Assembly: GCF_003752025.1 (NCBI RefSeq)
Contig: NZ_RJKR01000011.1
Span: 186,001-250,000 of the forward strand
Length of the DNA: 64,000 nt
From: Curtobacterium sp. PhB115
GTDB lineage: Bacteria > Actinomycetota > Actinomycetes > Actinomycetales > Microbacteriaceae
Direction of reading: 5' to 3'
Under the pieces are notes generated by a model, which was not told the origin of the DNA, made no database searches, and worked only from the letters and a program-made list of their open reading frames with translations. The first letter of the stretch is position 1; every line of letters begins with the position of its first letter. The position numbers were made by a program, and so were the translations under genes. Shown in pieces: positions 8,899-17,595 of this stretch.

Positions 8899-11001
8899 TC
8901 ACTCGGCCACGACGACCACCCGGACGTCCCACGGCCCGAGTTCGAGCACCGCGCCAGCAGCGATTGCGGTGCCGTCGAACAGGTCTTCCGCGGCCACCGG
9001 TACCGCGTACGTGCTCGGCTCCCACGACCAGTTGTGGACGACGTGCACCGTCTCGCCACGACCGTTGACCGAACTCGCGACCGACTGCGTGTCCGTCTGC
9101 GGTTGCCAGCTCGTGGAGCCGCTGCCCTGCGCGACTGCCCACTCCGAGATCGCTGCGGCGAGCGCTGGGTCCGGCACCGTCCCGACGTAGGTGACCCGAC
9201 CGGCGCCGTGCGACCGTGTCGTCACTGCGGCGAACCGACCGTGGTGCGGGTGGTCGTACCCGACGAGCACGTCGGCGTCGTCGACGAGCAGGCCGTCGGC
9301 CCACCGTGTGGCCGTCGCTCCGGCCGGCACGGTGAACCCGTGCTCAGCGGCAGCGGCTCCGGCCGACACCGGGATGCGTCGGCCGAGGTTGCTGAACTCG
9401 TCGTAGTGCACGCCGGCGGGCACGTCGAGGAACGCGGGCTTCCGTTCGAGCCGCGCACGGGCTTCTTCGTCCTCGTACCCGGTGCGGATGCCGACGATCA
9501 GGTGGCCACCTGCCTCGGCGTAGGCGGCGAGCCACTGCAGCTCGGCGTCGGTCGCGATGGTGAACGCCGCGGCGACGAGCACCGGACGCTCCGCGGCGAA
9601 GGACGCCGGCTCACGGTCGAAGACCTGCGACGGGTGCACGGTGTTCGCCTGCAGTCCCGCATCGAAGACCCCTCGGGCGAACGCGTCGTAGATCGTCTGC
9701 CACGAGCGCCGGTCGGGCTCCATGCCGTCGCCGAGTGCCGGGTGCTCGTTGAGCGCCCACTTCGACTCGTTCGAGAACAGGAGGGCGACATCAGCGTGCG
9801 GACGGAGACCGGCCACCCGGTCTCCCGCGTGGGAGAACTCGGCACCGATGCGAGCGATCGCCTCGTAGGTCCGGCCGGGCTGCTGCGAGTGCGGCAGCAC
9901 CCCGCCCCAGTACGTCTCGACGCCGTAGTGCAGCGTGTGCCAGTGCCAGTACTCGATCATCGATGCCCCGCGGGACACGAGCGCCCAAGCGGCTTGACGC
10001 CACTGGCCTTCGTAGGCCGGTTCGTTCATCCACGAGAACCCGATCGCTTGCGCGTTCGTCTCGGTGACCAGGAACGGTGCCTGCTTCGACCCGTACATGC
10101 GGTCGCCCGACGCGAAGATCGACCAGGCACCGGACGAGGTCCAGAACTGTGCGGGCTCCTCGGCGCTCGGCAGCTCGAGGGCGTCCTGCATCCGGTAGTA
10201 GGGGTTGCCGGCGGTGACGTCGAGCGCCCGGGTGAGCACCTCGTCCTCGACGGTGGGCCGCTCGTAGGCGATGCACGTGGTGACGAACTGGTCCGGGCGC
10301 GAGTACTCCCGCACGACCGATGCCTGCCAGGCGATGAAGTCCGTCGTGATCGAGGCCTGGAACCGGCGCCAGGCCAGGTCGTACTGCGGCTGGGCGTTGC
10401 CGTCCGGCGTCCACAGGTCGGCCCAGGTGGACAGCCGGTGGGACCAGTAGGTCAGGCCCCACTCCTCGTTCAGCCGCTCGACGCTGCCGTAGGTGTGGCG
10501 CAGGTGGTCGACGAAGCGCTGGAACACCTCGGGGTTCGCGATGAGCTCGTTGCCCGGCTCGTTGTCGACCTGGTAGCCGATCACGGCGGGGTGCTCGGCG
10601 TACCGGGCGACGATCTTCCGGATGACCCGCTCGGCGTGGAACAGGAACGCCGGGTGGGCGTAGTCGATCTCCTGCCGGGCGCCCCAGCCCATCGCCTCGC
10701 CGTCGGTGCGGCGGCGGACGTTGATCTCCGGCACGATGCGGGCGAGCCACATCGGGACCGCGTACGTCGGCGTGCCGAGGATCACCCGGATGCCGTGTTC
10801 GTGGGCGGCGTCGAGCACCGGTGCGAGCCACTCGAGGTCGAACCGGCCGTTCTCCGGTTCCCAGGTGCTCCAGACGGACTCGCCGACGCGGATGACCGAG
10901 AACCCGGCCTCCTGCATCAGGCGCATGTCCTCGTCGAGCCGAGGGGTCGGCTGGTACTCGTGGTAGTAGGCGGCGCCGAAGAGGACGCGGTCGTGCTGCA
11001 T
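8899..11001 (-). CDS. GH42 beta-galactosidase
   Basis: A 700-residue cytosolic glycoside hydrolase of family 42 that releases beta-linked galactose (some members act on arabinosides). The TIM barrel starts at RVLFGAAYYHEYQP. The acid/base is Glu148 in GYQVDNEPGNE and the nucleophile is Glu313 in FLVTETNAQAIGFSW; the trimerisation and C-terminal domains follow. I chose ATG at 11001 (GGAG 11 nt upstream). An in-frame ATG at 11055 overlaps the upstream permease stop (ATGA) and is a fair alternative, adding 18 residues. It is the last gene of the ABC operon and splits what that transporter imports. Confidence 0.9.
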   Translation of the reverse strand: MQHDRVLFGAAYYHEYQPTPRLDEDMRLMQEAGFSVIRVGESVWSTWEPENGRFDLEWLAPVLDAAHEHGIRVILGTPTYAVPMWLARIVPEINVRRRTDGEAMGWGARQEIDYAHPAFLFHAERVIRKIVARYAEHPAVIGYQVDNEPGNELIANPEVFQRFVDHLRHTYGSVERLNEEWGLTYWSHRLSTWADLWTPDGNAQPQYDLAWRRFQASITTDFIAWQASVVREYSRPDQFVTTCIAYERPTVEDEVLTRALDVTAGNPYYRMQDALELPSAEEPAQFWTSSGAWSIFASGDRMYGSKQAPFLVTETNAQAIGFSWMNEPAYEGQWRQAAWALVSRGASMIEYWHWHTLHYGVETYWGGVLPHSQQPGRTYEAIARIGAEFSHAGDRVAGLRPHADVALLFSNESKWALNEHPALGDGMEPDRRSWQTIYDAFARGVFDAGLQANTVHPSQVFDREPASFAAERPVLVAAAFTIATDAELQWLAAYAEAGGHLIVGIRTGYEDEEARARLERKPAFLDVPAGVHYDEFSNLGRRIPVSAGAAAAEHGFTVPAGATATRWADGLLVDDADVLVGYDHPHHGRFAAVTTRSHGAGRVTYVGTVPDPALAAAISEWAVAQGSGSTSWQPQTDTQSVASSVNGRGETVHVVHNWSWEPSTYAVPVAAEDLFDGTAIAAGAVLELGPWDVRVVVVAE

Positions 11002-11051
11002 GGTGCTGGGTGCTCCGTTCGAGAGGGTGTGGTGGTTGGTGGGCGCGCCGG

Positions 11052-11960
11052 TCATCCCTTGACCGCCCCCGCGGTCAGGCCGTCGAGCAGCTGCTTACGG
11101 AGGAGCAGGAACACGAGGATCGTCGGCACGCTCGCCAGCACGGCGCCGGCGAGCACGAGGTCGTACGACCGGTTCTCCGACGCGAAGATCGCGTTGAGGC
11201 CGAGGGGCAGCGTGTACTGACTCGAGTCGGACAGCAGGACCAACGGCCACTGGAACGAGTTGTAGCTCTGCAGGAAGCTCCACACCGCCAGGGCGCCGAG
11301 CGACGGCCGCAGCAGCGGGAGCACGATGCGGCGGAACGTGCCGAACTCGGAGTTGCCGTCGATGCGGGCCGCCTCGATGAGCTCGTCAGGGATCGCCTGC
11401 ACGATGAACTGCTGCATCATGAAGATGCCGAACGCCGGCGCCACCCACGGCACGACGAGCGAGAACCACGGGTTCGTCAGCCCGGACTTCACCACCAGGA
11501 TGAAGAGCGGCACGAGGATCACCGCGAACGGCACCGAGAGCGACGAGAACATCACCGCGAACAGGATCCGCTTGCCCCGGAACCGGAACTTCGCGAACCC
11601 GTACCCGGCCATCGCGCAGACGAAGACGGACACGACGGTCGCGATCAAGGCGGTGCCGACGCTGATGCCGAACCAGGCCCAGAACGGCTGGGTGGCGAGC
11701 AGGTTCGTGTAGTTCTCCCCCGTCGCCGGGTTCGGGATGAGCGTGGGCGGTGTCGCGAAGATGTCGCCACGCTGCTTGAACGAGCCGGACAGTGCCCAGA
11801 GCAGCGGGAACACGAAGACCAGCAGCAGCGCCACGAGTGTGGCGTAGAGGAAGCCGCGGCGAGCGATCCAGCCCCTGGTACGGGGCGGGCCGGACCGGGG
11901 TGCCCGGCTTCCGGCGGTCGTGACGGCCCGGGTGTCCGGGCGGTCGGTGGTGGCGGTCAT
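11052..11960 (-). CDS. Carbohydrate ABC transporter permease (MalG-type)
   Basis: A 302-residue inner-membrane permease with six predicted helices, the first at LYATLVALLLVFVFPLLWAL. The EAA loop that docks the ATPase reads EAARIDGNSEFGTFRRIVLP. It ends in the family-typical short tail LTAGAVKG. The ATG overlaps the stop of the MalF-type gene (ATGA), showing translational coupling. There is no ATP-binding subunit in the operon, so a shared MsiK-like ATPase elsewhere is expected. The substrate is probably a beta-galactoside, judged from GH42. Confidence 0.9.
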   Translation of the reverse strand: MTATTDRPDTRAVTTAGSRAPRSGPPRTRGWIARRGFLYATLVALLLVFVFPLLWALSGSFKQRGDIFATPPTLIPNPATGENYTNLLATQPFWAWFGISVGTALIATVVSVFVCAMAGYGFAKFRFRGKRILFAVMFSSLSVPFAVILVPLFILVVKSGLTNPWFSLVVPWVAPAFGIFMMQQFIVQAIPDELIEAARIDGNSEFGTFRRIVLPLLRPSLGALAVWSFLQSYNSFQWPLVLLSDSSQYTLPLGLNAIFASENRSYDLVLAGAVLASVPTILVFLLLRKQLLDGLTAGAVKG

Positions 11961-12904
11961 GCGTCCCTCCCGATGGCGAGTGCGCGGTTGAGGATCTGGC
12001 TGACGCCGAACACGATGACGAACAGCACGACACCGGCGGCTGCCGCGTACCCGAACTGCTGCCGTTCGAAGGCGGCGCGGTAGATGAACATGGCGACGGA
12101 GAGCGTGGCCTCGCCCGGGCCGCCCTTGGTGAGCAGGTAGGGCTCGTCGAACAGCTGGGCTGCGCTGATGAAGCTCGTCACCACGACGAACGCGGTGACC
12201 GGACGGATCGCCGGGAGCGTCACGTTCGTGAACTTCCGGAAGGTGCCGGCCCCGTCGAGCGACGCGGCTTCGTACTGCTCGGGCGACACGTTCTGCAGCG
12301 CCGCCAGGAAGAAGATCGTCAGGTACCCGACCGTGCGCCACAGGAGCACGAAGCCGATCGCGACCTTCGCGAGCGTCGGGTCACCGAGCCAGTCAGTGTT
12401 CGGCAGCCCGAACAGCGCCTTCAACGTGGCGTTGAGCAGTCCGTAGTTCGTGTCGAACACCAGGCTGTAGATCAGCGCGATCACGATCGGTGACAGCACC
12501 ATCGGGATGAAGAACGTCACCCGGAAGAGGTCGCGGGCGCGGAGCCCCTTGGCGTTGAGCGCCTGCGCGACCAGCAGCGAGCACGGCACGATGACGAACA
12601 CGGCGATGAGCGTGTAGATCAACGAGTTGACCAGGGCGGTTCCGAAGCTGGTGTCCCGGAACAGGTTCGCGTAGTTGGACAGGCCGATCCAGTTCGGCGT
12701 GCCGAGGCCGACCCACTCGGTGAGTGACAGGTACACGGCGGCGAGCACCGGCACGATCATGAAGAGCCCGTACAGCACGTAGAACGGCGCGATGAACAGG
12801 TACGGCGCGCTGCCCCCGTTCGTGTTCAGGCGTCGGCGGCGAACGGGCGGATCGGCCGTGGTGGTGGCGGACACCGGGATGCCGGTGGCGGTTGATGTGG
12901 ACAT
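11957..12904 (-). CDS. Carbohydrate ABC transporter permease (MalF-type)
   Basis: A 315-residue membrane permease: the N-terminal cytosolic tail is rich in Thr/Arg, then six helices start at APYLFIAPFYVLYGLFMIVP. The EAA loop is YEAASLDGAGTFRKFTNVTLP. AGGAGG lies 7 nt before the ATG at 12904. It sits 12 nt after the solute-binding protein gene and overlaps the MalG-type gene. It forms the channel heterodimer with that partner. Confidence 0.9.
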   Translation of the reverse strand: MSTSTATGIPVSATTTADPPVRRRRLNTNGGSAPYLFIAPFYVLYGLFMIVPVLAAVYLSLTEWVGLGTPNWIGLSNYANLFRDTSFGTALVNSLIYTLIAVFVIVPCSLLVAQALNAKGLRARDLFRVTFFIPMVLSPIVIALIYSLVFDTNYGLLNATLKALFGLPNTDWLGDPTLAKVAIGFVLLWRTVGYLTIFFLAALQNVSPEQYEAASLDGAGTFRKFTNVTLPAIRPVTAFVVVTSFISAAQLFDEPYLLTKGGPGEATLSVAMFIYRAAFERQQFGYAAAAGVVLFVIVFGVSQILNRALAIGRDA

Positions 12905-12916
12905 CGAGGGTCCTCC

Positions 12917-14296
12917 TCAGGCGCGGGTCTGGCCGCGGAAGTCGGCCGCAGCGGCGTCGAGCGCCTGCTTCGGGGAGATCTGGCCCTTGTAGGCCTTGAT
13001 GAGGTACCCGCTCAGGACGGTCTGCAGGATGGAGGCGTCGGCGCTCTGGTGCTGCGAGGGCACGTCGTCGACCACGGACTTGTAGACGCCGAACAGCTGC
13101 TGTCCGCCGAAGTACGGGTCGCTCAGCGCTGCGAGGCGCGGGTCGTCGTAGACCGAACGCAGCGTCGGCAGGTACCCGAGGTCCTGGTACCGCTTCACCT
13201 GCTGGTCCGGGTCGAGGTACGCGGCGAGCACCAGGTCGATCCCGGCCTTCGTGAGCGGCTTGTCGCGGAGCACCGAGAACCCGGTGCCGCCACCGACGCT
13301 CGTCGTGCTGCCACCGCCGGCGAACCGGGGCAGGTTCCGCACCTTCCACTTGCCCTTCTGCTCGGGCACGTTCGGCTTGATGCCGTAGCTGGCGTACCAC
13401 GAGGGCATGTCGACGGCCAGGATCGTCCCGCCCTTCAGCCCGGACTGCAGGCTCGGTCCGTACATGTCGGCGACCGTCGCGATCGCGCCGGACTGCACAC
13501 CGTCGACCAGGAACTGCAGGGTGCGTTCGGCCTCGGGCGTCTGGATGGCGATGCCGCCGTCCTCGTCGTACAGGTCGCCGCCCCGCTGGAGCAGCAGGAT
13601 CTGGTAGCTCTGCAGCGTGCCGCCCGGGTCGGTGACCGCCACGGCGTGCAGCGAGACGCCCTTGCTCTTGTTGAGCTTCGCGCCGACGGCCATGTACTCC
13701 TCCCACGTCGTCAGGTCGTCCGGGATGCCGAGGGCCTCGAACTGGTCGGCACGGTGGTAGTAGACGCACAACGGGGTGTCCGAGTCGAGCGCGTACAGGT
13801 GCCCGTCCTTCGAGAACGGCGTGAGCCGGGCACCGATCAGGTCGTCCTTGCGCGATGCCACCGACGGCGAAAGGTCGCTCAGCAGCTCGGCTGCGATGTC
13901 ACCGCGGAGCATCCGGCAGAACGCCCCGATCTCGAGCCCGGCGACGTCGGGCGTGCCCGTACCCGCGACGGCCTGCGCGATGAGCTTGGTCGGGATGTCC
14001 GCTGCGGCGATGGTGGTGATGTCGAGCGCGAAGTCGAAGTCGGACTTCCGGTCCGCCACCGGCAACGCCTCGGTGAAGAACTTCTCGTAGCCGGGGTCGT
14101 GCGTCCAGAAGGACAGGTCGGCGCGACCGGAACGGACGGCAGCGGTCGACTGCGGAGCGCAGCCGGCCAGCAGACTGCCGAGCGCGATGCTGCCGCCAGC
14201 GGCGGCGCCCCACCGGAGCAGGTCACGTCGACTCGGTCCACGGCCTGGAGGCGCGGGTGGCGCAGGTGGGGAAAGTCGCCTGGGTACTGGGGTCAC
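12917..14296 (-). CDS. Sugar ABC transporter solute-binding lipoprotein
   Basis: A 459-residue extracytoplasmic binding protein. The GTG at 14296 has AGGAG upstream; the longer frame from further upstream is rejected. The N-terminus carries a twin-arginine motif (SRRDLLRWG), a hydrophobic run and a lipobox LLAGC, so it looks like a Tat-exported lipoprotein. The mature part is a family-1 periplasmic binding fold (DLSFWTHDPGYEKFF near its start). Its n-region APPGRGP is encoded by a copy of the recurrent GGCCTGGAGGCGCGG repeat (14242-14256). It is the first gene of the GH42 operon and captures the galactoside. Confidence 0.88.
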   Translation of the reverse strand: MTPVPRRLSPPAPPAPPGRGPSRRDLLRWGAAAGGSIALGSLLAGCAPQSTAAVRSGRADLSFWTHDPGYEKFFTEALPVADRKSDFDFALDITTIAAADIPTKLIAQAVAGTGTPDVAGLEIGAFCRMLRGDIAAELLSDLSPSVASRKDDLIGARLTPFSKDGHLYALDSDTPLCVYYHRADQFEALGIPDDLTTWEEYMAVGAKLNKSKGVSLHAVAVTDPGGTLQSYQILLLQRGGDLYDEDGGIAIQTPEAERTLQFLVDGVQSGAIATVADMYGPSLQSGLKGGTILAVDMPSWYASYGIKPNVPEQKGKWKVRNLPRFAGGGSTTSVGGGTGFSVLRDKPLTKAGIDLVLAAYLDPDQQVKRYQDLGYLPTLRSVYDDPRLAALSDPYFGGQQLFGVYKSVVDDVPSQHQSADASILQTVLSGYLIKAYKGQISPKQALDAAAADFRGQTRA

Positions 14297-14350
14297 GGAG
14301 GTCTCCTGACATCGTCGTCGAGGTGCGTGCGGAAGTGGCGGTGAGCGCAT

Positions 14351-14362
14351 GTGAGCGCTCAC
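14351..14362. promoter_or_regulatory. LacI-type operator GTGAGCGCTCAC upstream of the GH42 operon
   Basis: A perfect 12-bp palindrome matching the core of the ideal lac operator lies 55 bp before the solute-binding protein start and beside the LacI gene. It is the obvious site for repression of the operon. Confidence 0.75.
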
Positions 14363-14372
14363 TCACGGGACG

Positions 14373-14397
14373 GACGCAAGCCGCGCCTCCCGTCCGG
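14373..14397. repeat. Single copy of the CTGGAGGCGCGG repeat family (bottom-strand orientation)
   Basis: The sequence read on the minus strand is CCGGACGGGAGGCGCGGCTT followed by GCGTC. It matches the extended form CCGGTCTGGAGGCGCGGCT seen at 19736 and 30691. It lies between the LacI stop and the lac-type operator. Confidence 0.65.
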
Positions 14398-14401
14398 GGT
14401 T

Positions 14402-15463
14402 TCAGTCGGCGGGGCGGAGGTGACGCCGCGCGGGCGACGGCGGCGCGCTGGTGGCACGCGTGATCAGCTGGCCGGGCAGCATCCGGTGACGCTCGGCCGG
14501 CGGATGACCGTCGAGCGTGCGGAAGAGGCGGTGCATCGCGAGGCGGGTGGCCTCGTCGAAGTCCTGGCGGATGGTCGTGAGCGGTGTCGGCAGGAAGGCA
14601 GAGATGGGCATGTCGTCGAAGCCGACGATGCTGACGTCTGCCGGCACGGACAACCCGTGCTGCTGGATGGCGGACATCGCGCCGATCGCCATCTGGTCGT
14701 TCGCGACGAAGACCGCCGTCAGGTCCGGGCGGCCGAGCAGCGAGCGCATTGCCTCGTAGCCGCTCTGCGGCGACCAGTCCCCCTCGGCCGGTGCGTGCTC
14801 GGCGACGCCGGCGTCCTGCAGCGCGGCGCGCCAGCCCGCCAGACGTCGGGAGCTCGAGGTCCAATGCGCCGGACCCGCGATGTGCCACACGGTCTCGTGC
14901 CCGAGTGCGAGCAGGTGATCGGTGGCGGCGAACGCCGCGCCGCTCTCGTCGAGACCGACCGCCAGGGAGTTCTCGCGATCGGCGACGTCCGGCGGGCCGA
15001 GCGTCAGGACCGTCACACCCTGGGGCAGGCGGAGCTGGTCCATCTGGTTCTCGACCGGCTCGGAGAAGACGATCGCCTCGACGTCCTGGCCGACGAGCGA
15101 GTCGACCGCCGGCTGCAGCTCGGACGCCGTCGCGGCGACGGTGCGGACGATGGCCAGGCTGTAGCCGTTCGTGCGGCACGCCTGCTCGACGCCGGTGAGC
15201 ATCGCGGTCGGGCCGTACAGGTTCGTGCCGATCGTGATCAGGCCGACGCGGCGGGAGCGCTGTGACTTGAGGGAGCGGGCGGCAGCGTTCGGGCGGAAGC
15301 CGAGCTCCGCGATCGCCGCTTCGACCTTGGCTCGGACGGCTGCGGTGACGTGCGGCTCGTCGTTGACGACGCGGGAGACGGTCTTCTGGGACACCCCGGC
15401 GAGGGCCGCAACGTCGGTCATCGACGCGGGACGGAGGCGGTGAACCGATGCGTTGCCGTTCAT
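14402..15463 (-). CDS. LacI family transcriptional regulator
   Basis: A 353-residue repressor. The N-terminal HTH is canonical (SMTDVAALAGVSQKTVSRVV), with the hinge helix near NAAARSLKSQRSRRVG and a periplasmic-binding-like effector domain to the end. It lies directly upstream of, and in the same direction as, the GH42 operon, with a lac-type operator in between. It probably senses galactose or a galactoside and releases the operon. A second palindrome at 15530 upstream of its own start may allow autoregulation. Confidence 0.88.
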   Translation of the reverse strand: MNGNASVHRLRPASMTDVAALAGVSQKTVSRVVNDEPHVTAAVRAKVEAAIAELGFRPNAAARSLKSQRSRRVGLITIGTNLYGPTAMLTGVEQACRTNGYSLAIVRTVAATASELQPAVDSLVGQDVEAIVFSEPVENQMDQLRLPQGVTVLTLGPPDVADRENSLAVGLDESGAAFAATDHLLALGHETVWHIAGPAHWTSSSRRLAGWRAALQDAGVAEHAPAEGDWSPQSGYEAMRSLLGRPDLTAVFVANDQMAIGAMSAIQQHGLSVPADVSIVGFDDMPISAFLPTPLTTIRQDFDEATRLAMHRLFRTLDGHPPAERHRMLPGQLITRATSAPPSPARRHLRPAD

Positions 15464-15529
15464 CGTCAGCTCCTTCGCTGCTCCGTGAGACCGGCCGGGA
15501 CCGGGTGTGGGAGCAAGACAACCACGGGA

Positions 15530-15545
15530 TTGTCTACGTAGTCAA
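15530..15545. promoter_or_regulatory. Near-palindrome TTGTCTACGTAGTCAA upstream of lacI-type gene
   Basis: The 8-bp centre CTACGTAG is a perfect palindrome and the flanks are TTG/CAA, so 14 of 16 positions are symmetric. AGACAA-N8-TTGTCT (15516-15535) overlaps it. It lies 67 bp before the LacI start and fits an autoregulatory operator or promoter site; its sequence differs from the lac-type site at 14351. Confidence 0.4.
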
Positions 15546-15576
15546 CCCTGCCGGCGCCCATCGCCCAAGTCGTCTC

Positions 15577-16302
15577 TCACTCGGAGCCGACGGGGCCGTC
15601 GTGTCCGCGCAGTTCGGCCCGGAGCTGGCGGATCTCGTCAGCCAGGTCTCGCATCTGCTCCTGCGTTCGAGCGTCAGCGGTCTCGTCCTGTTGCGCGACT
15701 CGTTCGACGATGTACGAGGCCAACGTCGCCGTGACGACACCGATGAGGGCGATGCCGCCGAGCATGATGCCTGCTGCGATGAACCGTCCGGTGCCGGTCA
15801 CCGGGTAGAGGTCTCCGTACCCGACCGTGGTGATCGTGACGAACGCCCACCACAGGGACTTCGGGAACGTCGTGATCAGCGCCCCGGACGCATCCCGCTC
15901 GGCATCGAGCATCGCCAGGGACGCGACGAACAGGAGCAACGCGGTGCTCGAGGCGGCGAAGAGGATCACCCGGCCGCGGAAGGCATTGCCTGCGCGGCGC
16001 TGCAGGATTGCCACGAGCGTCACCAAGCGCAGGAGCCGGAGGGGTCGGAGGACCGGGAGCGCCACAACGACGAAGTCGAACAGGTGCGTGATGAACCAAT
16101 GTCCGCGTCGTTCCGCGAGGACCAGGTTCGTCGCGTAGTCCACGACGAACAAGGCCCACGTGAGGTTGATCACGACATCAGCCACGAAGGCGCCAGTGCC
16201 GGTCAGGCGCCCCAGTACCTCCCAGGCGTAGGCGATGAGGAAGGTCCCTGCTGCCGCCGTCAAGGGCCACTCCATCAGCTCCTGCCAGCGCTTCTGCTTC
16301 AT
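15577..16302 (-). CDS. Potassium channel (six-helix, TVGYGD filter)
   Basis: A 241-residue membrane channel subunit. S1-S4-like helices occupy residues ~14-105, with an arginine-bearing S4 (RPLRLLRLVTLVAILQRR). Then come S5, a pore loop with the K+ selectivity signature TTVGYGD (159-164), and S6. The C-terminal ~35 residues (QDETADARTQEQMRDLADEI) look like a tetramerising coiled coil. The length is normal for small bacterial Kv-like channels. It probably sets membrane potential or K+ flux; gating is unknown. No operon partner is seen. Confidence 0.85.
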   Translation of the reverse strand: MKQKRWQELMEWPLTAAAGTFLIAYAWEVLGRLTGTGAFVADVVINLTWALFVVDYATNLVLAERRGHWFITHLFDFVVVALPVLRPLRLLRLVTLVAILQRRAGNAFRGRVILFAASSTALLLFVASLAMLDAERDASGALITTFPKSLWWAFVTITTVGYGDLYPVTGTGRFIAAGIMLGGIALIGVVTATLASYIVERVAQQDETADARTQEQMRDLADEIRQLRAELRGHDGPVGSE

Positions 16303-16375
16303 CCGATGACCGTATACACGTCAAGACCAGCACGGCGACCGTGCCGACCGTCGATCGTCGATCGTTCTGCGACAG

Positions 16376-16470
16376 CTAGGTGACGATGGGAGTCAGGCAG
16401 AAGGGATGGCCGGCAGGGTCCAGGCTGCGCTGCGCACCCCGAGCGGTGGGGACGCGACCGTCCTGGCGAA
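16376..16470 (-). pseudogene. C-terminal remnant of a VOC/glyoxalase-like gene
   Basis: The minus strand encodes SLDPAGHPFCLTPIVT and a stop, which is a typical C-terminal end of a VOC-superfamily protein (compare DPxGxxFCL). Only about 30 codons survive. Homology ends at the repeat copy at 16468-16493 and no start or N-terminal half is present, so this is a truncated relic. Confidence 0.5.
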
Positions 16471-16493
16471 CGCAAGTCGCGCCTCTAGACCGG
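16468..16493. repeat. Single copy of the CTGGAGGCGCGG repeat family, degenerate
   Basis: The minus-strand sequence CCGGTCTAGAGGCGCGACTT followed by GCGTTC matches the extended repeat with a few changes. It abuts the truncated VOC remnant and lies downstream of the LysR gene. Confidence 0.55.
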
Positions 16494-16534
16494 TCACCGC
16501 GCGCGGTCGGCGCAAGCCCGTCGGCGCCGACCGC

Positions 16535-17476
16535 CTACCCGAGCGGCTCGACGCCGTAACTGGTGACCACCGCGCGCAACTCGTCCAAGTAGGTCTGCGC
16601 CTGCACGGTGAGAGGCACCGAGGCGTGCGCGATCCAGCCGATCTCGATGCGTTCGTCGACGTCGAGGGGGATGGCGACGATCTCCGGGTCGAGGTCGTCG
16701 CTGATGAGCCCGGTGGAGATCGTGTACCCGCCGAGGCCGATCATGAGGTTGAAGATCGTCGCCCGGTCCGAGACCCGGATCTCCCGCTTGCTCGACATCG
16801 TCGACAGGATCTCCTCCGCCAGGTAGAAGGAGTTGTTCGCGCCCTGGTCGAACGTCAGCCGAGGCAGGTCGGCGAGGTCCTCGAGGGTCGCACGCTCCCG
16901 CGATGCGATCGGGTTCCGCCGGGCCACGAAGATGTGCGGCTGTGCGACGAACAGTGGCGTGAACACGACCCCGGCGTCCCGCAGCAGCTTGCCGAGCACC
17001 TGCTTGTTGAAGTCGTTGCGGTAGAGGATGCCCACTTCGCTCCGCAGCGTGCGGACGTCCTCGATGATGTCCCAGGTGCGCGTCTCGCGCAGCGAGAACT
17101 CGTACTCGTCGGCAGCCGCGCCCTCGACCATGCGGACGAAGGCCTCCACGGCGAACGAGTAGTGCTGGGACGACACCCCGAGCAGCCGGCGCGACCGCTG
17201 CCGTCCGACGTAGCGCTGCTCGAGCAGGGAGACCTGCTCGATGACCTGCCGGGCGTACCCGAGGAACTCGACACCGTCGACGGTGAGCACGACTCCCCTG
17301 GCGGAGCGCACGAAGAGGGGCCGCCCGATCCGGGTCTCCAGGTCCTTCATCGCCGCGGACATCGTCGGCTGCGACACGTAGAGCAGATCGGCGGCGGCGC
17401 TGATCGAGCCCTCGGTCGCGACCTCGATGAAGTACCGGAGTTGCTGCAGGGTGATGTCGTTCGGGACCCGAGCCAT
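16535..17476 (-). CDS. LysR family regulator, probably of mesX-mesD
   Basis: A 313-residue LysR-type regulator. The HTH is at residues ~10-60 (ITLQQLRYFIEVATEGSISA, then LLYVSQPTMSAAMKDLE). The effector domain follows with the usual YxxP-like surface. It diverges from mesX, leaving a 119-bp intergenic region with a CTAT-N8-ATAG box at 17486. Divergent placement is the classic LysR arrangement, so it likely activates mesX-mesD in response to methionine or homocysteine status; the effector is inferred. The upstream extended frame is not used because ATG at 17476 begins the domain normally. Confidence 0.85.
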   Translation of the reverse strand: MARVPNDITLQQLRYFIEVATEGSISAAADLLYVSQPTMSAAMKDLETRIGRPLFVRSARGVVLTVDGVEFLGYARQVIEQVSLLEQRYVGRQRSRRLLGVSSQHYSFAVEAFVRMVEGAAADEYEFSLRETRTWDIIEDVRTLRSEVGILYRNDFNKQVLGKLLRDAGVVFTPLFVAQPHIFVARRNPIASRERATLEDLADLPRLTFDQGANNSFYLAEEILSTMSSKREIRVSDRATIFNLMIGLGGYTISTGLISDDLDPEIVAIPLDVDERIEIGWIAHASVPLTVQAQTYLDELRAVVTSYGVEPLG

Positions 17477-17485
17477 AGGCCGAGG

Positions 17486-17501
17486 CTATACCGCCGCATA
17501 G
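17486..17501. promoter_or_regulatory. LysR box CTAT-N8-ATAG
   Basis: A T-N11-A type interrupted dyad lies 10 bp upstream of the LysR start and 95 bp upstream of mesX. It is the expected binding site class for LysR activators. Confidence 0.55.
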
Positions 17502-17595
17502 CGTCTCAGTATTACCTGATGGCCGGCGGTTCCCGTCATGATCGAGGAACCCCTTCCCCAGTGCCCTCGGGCGCTCGACGAACAGATTGCCGACC

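Noticed and set aside
17477-17595. SAM riboswitch upstream of mesX
   Set aside because: I looked for SAM-type conserved stems and terminator in this 119-bp region and saw none; a LysR box explains regulation better.
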